From assembly GCA_900767495.1 (NCBI GenBank), contig CAAFZH010000028.1, forward strand, positions 1-7,635: a DNA stretch of 7,635 bases. Direction: 5' to 3'. Source of the stretch: Clostridia bacterium (GTDB lineage: Bacteria > Bacillota > Clostridia > Christensenellales > Borkfalkiaceae). The first letter of the stretch is position 1. Each line of letters opens with the position of its first letter. Under the pieces are notes generated by a model. It was not told the DNA's origin. It was given only the letters and a program-made list of their open reading frames with translations, and made no database searches. Both the position numbers and the translations under genes were made by a program. Positions 1 to 4,482 of this stretch are shown piece after piece.

Positions 1-20
1 ACACGACGCTCTTCCGATCT
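1..20 (+). other. Illumina TruSeq read-1 adapter remnant (not genomic)
   Basis: These 20 bases are identical to the 3' end of the Illumina TruSeq universal (read-1) adapter, which ends in GCTCTTCCGATCT. They sit exactly at the end of the window. This is untrimmed library sequence fused to the contig end, not part of the organism. Any reading frame that runs through it is artificial upstream of base 21. Confidence 0.97.
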
Positions 21-21
21 G

Positions 22-1404
22 GTTTTGGGCGATAAAGAATGGAATGCGTCCATACTGAATGCTTACGTTGAGAAAATAGATAACTATTATAACTTAACGG
101 TAGAGGTCGCTTGCTTTTCCGAACAACCGCGCGATTTAAACGTTAAAGCGGTAATAACCGGCGCAAACGTAGTTATGGATAGCGACGAGCCGAAAGAAAT
201 TACTCTTACAGACGATATCGCCTGCAAAGATTCCGCTACTTATCGGATTTTGTGGCAATCGGTCGTAACCGACTCGGTAAACGATAACGAACTCGGCGAC
301 GAATACGTAAGGACGCATCTTTTATACGACGAAATGGACGGCGGCGAAGACGACAGGTTTTTCAATTTTGATAAAATCAGTATAACCGTAAGCGCAGGGT
401 CGAAAGATAGTTTCTCTGCGGACGACTCGTTTGAAATCTATGGCGGCAAAAAACAAAAAATAAAAATTCAGTATTACAGCAGACTTGATAATAAACCATA
501 TCAGAACCCGTTTATAAGGGCGACGTTGTTCTCTATACAGTCGAGATATGCCGACGACTGGCTTATAAGTATTGACGAGGTAAAGGACGGCGATCCCGCA
601 GTAGAGGGTTACGATTATTATATATTCGAACACGCTATGCCGGCAACTATGCCGACGGACGGTTTTGTATTTCTTATTCATCCCGATAAAGCCCCGCAGG
701 GCGCGGATTTTACCGCCGCAAACGGAGATTCTACTTTACCGGGCGGTGAGGACGGCGCATATCTTTCCTACGGCGATGACGGCGACGGCAGCGCGATACT
801 TAAAAATATAACTCCGTCCAATATTTACGTTAAGCAGTACGTAAGAGTCAGCAATTACGAGTCTTCCTATAAGTGCCTTATGAGTACCGTCGACGGTTAC
901 CCCGCGATGCTTTTCAAGGACGAGCCGACCTCAAAGGTTGCGGTCATTACGTTTAGTTTGCACTACTCGACGTTACCGTTAAAACTTGAATTCCCGTTGC
1001 TTATGGATAACGTATTCAATTACGTTTTCAAGCGGACGATAGATAAAAACGTTTACGAGGTAAACGAAAAAGTTCAACTTGATTGTATGGGCGATTCGCT
1101 TACCGTAAAAGGTTCGGAAGAGCCGATAGAGTTTACGTCTTTCCCCAACGAATATCAGGTTAAAGTAATAGGTACTTATACCGTTACGCAAACCACCGTT
1201 TTCGGTAAAGAAACCGTAGATACGTTTTTTGTCCGTATAAACGACAAGGAACTTAATATTTTTGCCGTATACGACGAATTGGCCGATCCGTTCGGCGCGA
1301 GAGTTTCGGTCGATTATCACAAAGATTTATTACTTTACCTGGCAATTGCACTCGTCGCGATACTCTTTATCGAGTGGATACTTAAAATAACGGATAACGC
1401 TTAA
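22..1404 (+). CDS. BatA/VWA-type membrane protein, C-terminal part (5' end missing)
   Basis: This is a partial gene. The first native codon is GTT at 22, and the TTG at 25 that could be called a start has no ribosome binding site and lies next to the adapter. About 460 residues remain. Numbering from the TTG, residues 197-211 (YDYYIFEHAMPATMP) and the following segment ending in LIHP resemble the 'glutamine-amidotransferase-like' block of BatA/VWA membrane proteins, where a 'D-x-x-P-x-x-x-P' stretch precedes a hydrophobic strand. Residues 304-335 (VAVITFSLHYSTLPLKLEF and what follows) match that family's 'F-x-L-H-x-S-x-L-P-L' block. One membrane helix spans about 435-453, followed by a short basic tail. 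The missing part would be expected to carry two N-terminal membrane segments and a VWA domain. The stop lies 17 bp before the next gene, so the two are almost certainly cotranscribed. The family is often encoded with MoxR ATPase and DUF58 proteins; its molecular role is not established. Family call fairly sure, function unknown. Confidence 0.8.
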   Translation, partial: VLGDKEWNASILNAYVEKIDNYYNLTVEVACFSEQPRDLNVKAVITGANVVMDSDEPKEITLTDDIACKDSATYRILWQSVVTDSVNDNELGDEYVRTHLLYDEMDGGEDDRFFNFDKISITVSAGSKDSFSADDSFEIYGGKKQKIKIQYYSRLDNKPYQNPFIRATLFSIQSRYADDWLISIDEVKDGDPAVEGYDYYIFEHAMPATMPTDGFVFLIHPDKAPQGADFTAANGDSTLPGGEDGAYLSYGDDGDGSAILKNITPSNIYVKQYVRVSNYESSYKCLMSTVDGYPAMLFKDEPTSKVAVITFSLHYSTLPLKLEFPLLMDNVFNYVFKRTIDKNVYEVNEKVQLDCMGDSLTVKGSEEPIEFTSFPNEYQVKVIGTYTVTQTTVFGKETVDTFFVRINDKELNIFAVYDELADPFGARVSVDYHKDLLLYLAIALVAILFIEWILKITDNA

Positions 1405-1409
1405 GGGGG

Positions 1410-1415
1410 AGGAGG
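1410..1415 (+). promoter_or_regulatory. Ribosome binding site of the double-VWA gene
   Basis: AGGAGG lies 6 nt before the ATG at 1422, inside a purine run at 1403-1416. It is a near-perfect Shine-Dalgarno site and fixes the start. It falls in the 17-bp gap after the upstream stop, which leaves no room for a separate promoter. Confidence 0.9.
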
Positions 1416-1421
1416 ATATTT

Positions 1422-4409
1422 ATGAGAAAACTTTGGTTAGAATTTACTCACCCCTGGTTACTGCTTTTGATTATTCCTGCAGTAGCGTTGGTGCTTATTC
1501 CGTATTTCAGAACGGCTAAAAAGTTCAGAAGAACGCGCAATAAAGTAACTACCGTGGTATTGCAACTTATAGTAATGGTTTTGTCGATAACCGTGCTATC
1601 GGGGCTTACGGTACACGCGGAAATAAATAACAAGAGCAATAAAGTCATTTTACTAGTAGACGTTTCGGATACCGAAGAAACCGTGCAGGAGGACAGAGAT
1701 AATTTCGTTTTCGCTACTCTTAACGCAGGCAAGTTCGATAAGTTCGATATAGGTATAGTTACGTTCGGTTACGATCAGGTTTACGCCGTTCCGTTTACCG
1801 ATAAGACGAAAGACGCGTATGATCGGTATCTGAATGCTCCCAAGCCGGATACTACGGCTACGGATATAGCGAGCGCGCTCACTTACGCAGCGGGGTTGTT
1901 CCCCGAAAACAGCGTCGGTAAAATAGTTCTCGTAACCGACGGCAAACAAACCGACCGGAACGCGCTTACTGTAATTCGTGCTATAAGCGCGCAAGGCATA
2001 ACCGTAGACGCGGTGAACATAAAGTCGGGATTCAAAGACAGGGACGTCAGGATTTCATCGGTAGAAAAGCCCGATTACCACGTGAATGCAGGTGAGTTAC
2101 TTACTTTAAAAGTAACCGTTTCGGGCTGTAATTACGGTGAACAAGAGTCTGAAAAAGTTGCGATTACTTTGTATGATAACGGAAAAGAGGTGGTTACCGA
2201 TTCTGCGACGGGTGAAGTAGGAACGACGGAAGTTGACGTCGGTAACACCGATAAAACCGCTAATCTTTCCTTAATGCTTAACGGGGACGATCCCCTGCAT
2301 CGTATCGAGGTAAAACTCGGACAGGGGTCGGGCGGTTCGTTAGAACAGAACGACGCTTATACGACTTACTACCTGGTAGAGAAATTCGACAGAGTTCTTA
2401 TTTTAGAGCGTGGCGAAAAAGTTTCTTCCGACGGTGAGTCCGCAAATTCGGACGATCTCGCCGCTCTTTTAAGAGAGCAAGGCTATACCGTAACGATAAT
2501 AAACGTATCGGATGACGAACAGGCGGGGTTAATTCCTAAAACGGTAGACGATTTGAGAGCGTTCGACCAGGTAGTGCTTAACAATATTTCAAATGCCGAC
2601 TTGGTGAACAACGTAAACGTACCCGGCAAATTCGTTGAAAATCTTTATACTTACGTACACGATTTCGGCGGCGGTTTGCTTACGACCGGCGGACAGGACG
2701 ATACGGGTGCTAACGCCAACTCTTATCGCAGAGAAGATTTAAGCGGCTCGCTGTTGCAGTCGATGTTGCCTGTGCAGGCGATAGAATACACTCCCCCCGT
2801 GGCGGTTATGATTATAATCGACCGTTCGGGGTCTATGTCGGCGAAAGCCTCGGGCGGGTTTACCCGCTTGAAATGGGCGAAAGAGGCGGCAGGCGAATCG
2901 CTCAATGCTTTGACTGAAAGAGATTACGCCGGCGTTATGACGCTCGATTCCTATGAGAGTTACGTCGTTCCGCTTACTCCTATGACTCAAAAAGAGGTTA
3001 TTCTGAGCGGACTTAGGGAAAAAATCGAGGCAACCGGCGGCGGAACGGTATTTACCGACGCCATAAGGGGTGCGGCGCTTGCTCTTAAAGGCAATAAAAA
3101 CGTCGACAGAAGGCACATAATCATCATTACCGACGGCGCGATGAGCGAAACAGGACAGGCAAAAACCGCTCTCGAAAATATACTTCACGATAATTTCGTT
3201 TCGGATAAGATAACGCTTTCGGTAGTAGGTATAGGTATAGCGCAAAAAGATACTGCCTCAATGCAGGACCTTATCGACGCGGCGGGCGGTCAGCAAAGCG
3301 GCGTGGAAGGCGGAAGAAAAGTCCTGGCATATACGGACAATAAACTCGAAACGCTGCCGCGTGATTTGCGTGAAGAACTCAACGTTCCGCAGATCAAATC
3401 GGTAAACGACGGCGAGCCGTTCTATATAACCGCCTATGATAAGACTTCCAACATAGTCAAGGGCGTTTCTTATATTACCGAGAATCAAACGGTAAAAGAT
3501 CCCGTTACAGGGCAAGACACTACCGTACAAGTTGCGACTTCGCAAATAGACACTCCGAAACTGGGCAGGTTCTACGGCACGAAAGTGCGTAAGAAGGATT
3601 ACCTTGTTTTAACGGGCGACTATGAAGTTCCGCTTTATGCTCAGTGGAAGTTCGGAAAAGGCTCGGTCGGCAGTTTAATGACCGACTTGCAGGGATCGCG
3701 CGGCGTAAACTCCGATTTTATGAATTCGGCGGTAGGTAAGACGATTATCGGCAATATCATAAATACTTTGATGCCTGTTACGAGCGTAAGACAGACCGAA
3801 ATGCGCCTTGAACTCGACGAGGATAACTATACCAACCGTCTGAGTATATTTACCGACCTGAAAGAGGGCGAAACGGTGGAAGGAGTTATAACCGACGTCG
3901 CGAGAGGCGAGTCGAGCGCAGTCGCGATGAATTCGGTTACCGAACGCGGCGACGACGACGCCGTTTACGTAACTTCGCCGATGAACGAGGCAAACGGTTA
4001 CGGTAAATGTTTGTTTACCGTGCGTAAAGCGGGCGTTTATCTTATTACCATAACAAAAAAGGACGGCGAAGGAAACGTTATTTCGGTAAGCACGGCATAC
4101 AAGAGTTTTGCTTATTCCGAAGAGTACGATACTTCGGCTCAAAACGGTGAAACAGACTATAACGCCGAATTTTTCGTGCCTATAACTACTGCGGGTAAGG
4201 GAACGCTCGTTGCCGATCCCGAAGATCCGTCGGTGATATACGATAACTTCAAAAAGACGCTTGAAAGGGTGTTCGATCCGAGATACGTGTTTATGATAAT
4301 AGCCATAGTGCTTTTCGTAACCGAAATCGCGGTGAGAAAGTTCAAGTTCAAGTGGCCTCACGAGATAATCCGCGCCTATATAGCGAAAAGAAAAGGCTCG
4401 CAGGCGTAA
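1422..4409 (+). CDS. Membrane-anchored double-VWA protein with glutamine-amidotransferase-like domain (Bat-type)
   Basis: This is a complete 995-residue gene. Residues 11-29 and 44-64 are hydrophobic segments, the BatA-like double membrane N terminus (HPWLLLLIIPAV). VWA domain 1 covers about 74-200; its metal site reads D80-V-S82-D-T84, so the usual last Ser is Thr, with T147 and D173 as likely further ligands. Residues 322-455 form a GATase1-like fold (FGGGLLTTGG at 415-424) with no cysteine, so it is probably not an amidotransferase. VWA domain 2 covers about 460-655 with an intact DRSGS site (467-471), T542 and D571. Residues 715-785 carry the family's 'A-x-W-x-x-G-x-G' block (AQWKFGKGSVG). 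A final membrane helix lies at about 955-971, followed by a basic tail, so most of the protein is predicted to be outside the membrane. It follows the partial Bat-type gene by 17 bp. By family, such proteins bind divalent metal and protein partners through VWA domains and work with MoxR ATPases; a specific role here is not known. Confidence 0.9.
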   Translation: MRKLWLEFTHPWLLLLIIPAVALVLIPYFRTAKKFRRTRNKVTTVVLQLIVMVLSITVLSGLTVHAEINNKSNKVILLVDVSDTEETVQEDRDNFVFATLNAGKFDKFDIGIVTFGYDQVYAVPFTDKTKDAYDRYLNAPKPDTTATDIASALTYAAGLFPENSVGKIVLVTDGKQTDRNALTVIRAISAQGITVDAVNIKSGFKDRDVRISSVEKPDYHVNAGELLTLKVTVSGCNYGEQESEKVAITLYDNGKEVVTDSATGEVGTTEVDVGNTDKTANLSLMLNGDDPLHRIEVKLGQGSGGSLEQNDAYTTYYLVEKFDRVLILERGEKVSSDGESANSDDLAALLREQGYTVTIINVSDDEQAGLIPKTVDDLRAFDQVVLNNISNADLVNNVNVPGKFVENLYTYVHDFGGGLLTTGGQDDTGANANSYRREDLSGSLLQSMLPVQAIEYTPPVAVMIIIDRSGSMSAKASGGFTRLKWAKEAAGESLNALTERDYAGVMTLDSYESYVVPLTPMTQKEVILSGLREKIEATGGGTVFTDAIRGAALALKGNKNVDRRHIIIITDGAMSETGQAKTALENILHDNFVSDKITLSVVGIGIAQKDTASMQDLIDAAGGQQSGVEGGRKVLAYTDNKLETLPRDLREELNVPQIKSVNDGEPFYITAYDKTSNIVKGVSYITENQTVKDPVTGQDTTVQVATSQIDTPKLGRFYGTKVRKKDYLVLTGDYEVPLYAQWKFGKGSVGSLMTDLQGSRGVNSDFMNSAVGKTIIGNIINTLMPVTSVRQTEMRLELDEDNYTNRLSIFTDLKEGETVEGVITDVARGESSAVAMNSVTERGDDDAVYVTSPMNEANGYGKCLFTVRKAGVYLITITKKDGEGNVISVSTAYKSFAYSEEYDTSAQNGETDYNAEFFVPITTAGKGTLVADPEDPSVIYDNFKKTLERVFDPRYVFMIIAIVLFVTEIAVRKFKFKWPHEIIRAYIAKRKGSQA
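1641..2021 (+). other. VWA domain 1, variant metal site
   Basis: Residues 74-200 of the double-VWA protein. Strand KVILLVD leads into DVSDT at 80-84, followed by TDIASAL at 147-153 and LVTDGK at 170-175. This order matches a MIDAS metal site. Thr at the third position of DxSxS is a conservative change, so metal binding is possible but uncertain. Boundaries are approximate. Confidence 0.75.
2385..2786 (+). other. Glutamine-amidotransferase-like (class I fold) domain, no nucleophile
   Basis: Residues 322-455 of the double-VWA protein. The segment starts FDRVLILERG, has a strand-helix pattern (LLREQGYTVTIINV), and carries GGGLLTTGG followed by a helix ending SMLPV. This is the block seen between VWA domains in Bat-type membrane proteins. 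There is no Cys anywhere in the segment and so no GxCxG nucleophile elbow, which argues for a structural or ligand-binding role. Assigned by motif order; boundaries approximate. Confidence 0.65.
2799..3386 (+). other. VWA domain 2, intact metal site
   Basis: Residues 460-655 of the double-VWA protein. The strand AVMIIIDRSGSMS carries a perfect DxSxS (D467, S469, S471). TGGGTVFTDAI supplies T542, and HIIIITDGAMS supplies D571. All MIDAS positions are present, so divalent metal binding is expected. The spacing between motifs is normal for VWA domains. Confidence 0.88.
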
Positions 4410-4433
4410 AAACGCTTGCCTGCCTTGCCTTTT
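4391..4433 (+). terminator. Possible intrinsic terminator overlapping the end of the double-VWA gene
   Basis: GCAGGCG (4400-4406) can pair with CGCTTGC (4413-4419), giving 7 pairs with one G-U around a 6-nt loop. The stem can extend past a 2x2 internal loop through AAGGC (4393-4397) with GCCTT (4422-4426). An alternative outer pairing is AAAAGGC (4391-4397) with GCCTTTT (4427-4433). The only T run is four bases (4430-4433), so termination would be weak or partial. The stop codon TAA (4407-4409) lies in the hairpin loop. It could also be only an RNA-stabilising stem. Confidence 0.45.
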
Positions 4434-4445
4434 AGTGCGACTAAA
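4431..4445 (+). repeat. Small inverted repeat, 6-bp arms, GCG centre
   Basis: TTTAGT (4431-4436) and ACTAAA (4440-4445) are exact reverse complements around GCG. The repeat lies between the terminator-like stem and the larger inverted repeat at 4447-4463. By itself it is short enough to be chance; its place in a row of three is what makes it notable. Confidence 0.4.
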
Positions 4446-4446
4446 C

Positions 4447-4463
4447 CTCAAACGACGTTTGAG
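4447..4463 (+). promoter_or_regulatory. Perfect 17-bp inverted repeat just upstream of the lipoprotein gene
   Basis: CTCAAACG (4447-4454) and CGTTTGAG (4456-4463) are exact reverse complements about a single central A. In DNA this has the form of an operator for a dimeric regulator. In RNA it would fold as a 7-bp stem with a GAC triloop that ends 2 nt before the Shine-Dalgarno site, so it could affect translation start of the gene at 4483. No known regulator consensus is recognised. Confidence 0.5.
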
Positions 4464-4465
4464 AC

Positions 4466-4470
4466 AGGAG
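4466..4470 (+). promoter_or_regulatory. Ribosome binding site of the BspA-type lipoprotein, long spacing
   Basis: AGGAG lies 12 nt before the ATG at 4483, longer than the 6 and 7 nt seen for the neighbouring genes. An ATG at 4471 touches the site directly but reaches a TAG at 4480 after three codons, so it cannot start the lipoprotein. The signal peptide beginning at 4483 confirms that start. Confidence 0.7.
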
Positions 4471-4482
4471 ATGAGTGCATAG

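Noticed and set aside
25..27. TTG as the start codon of the first gene
   Set aside because: No ribosome binding site, no signal peptide or N-terminal membrane segments after it, and it lies 4 bases from the adapter junction. The gene is truncated, not started here.
2793..2798. Run of six C inside the second VWA domain as a phase-variation site
   Set aside because: Too short for likely slippage switching, and the frame is intact across it.
4410..4482. A promoter for the lipoprotein gene in the gap
   Set aside because: I looked for -35/-10 boxes at about 17-bp spacing. TTGCCT near 4417 has only a poor -10 partner, so no promoter can be supported, though one is not excluded.
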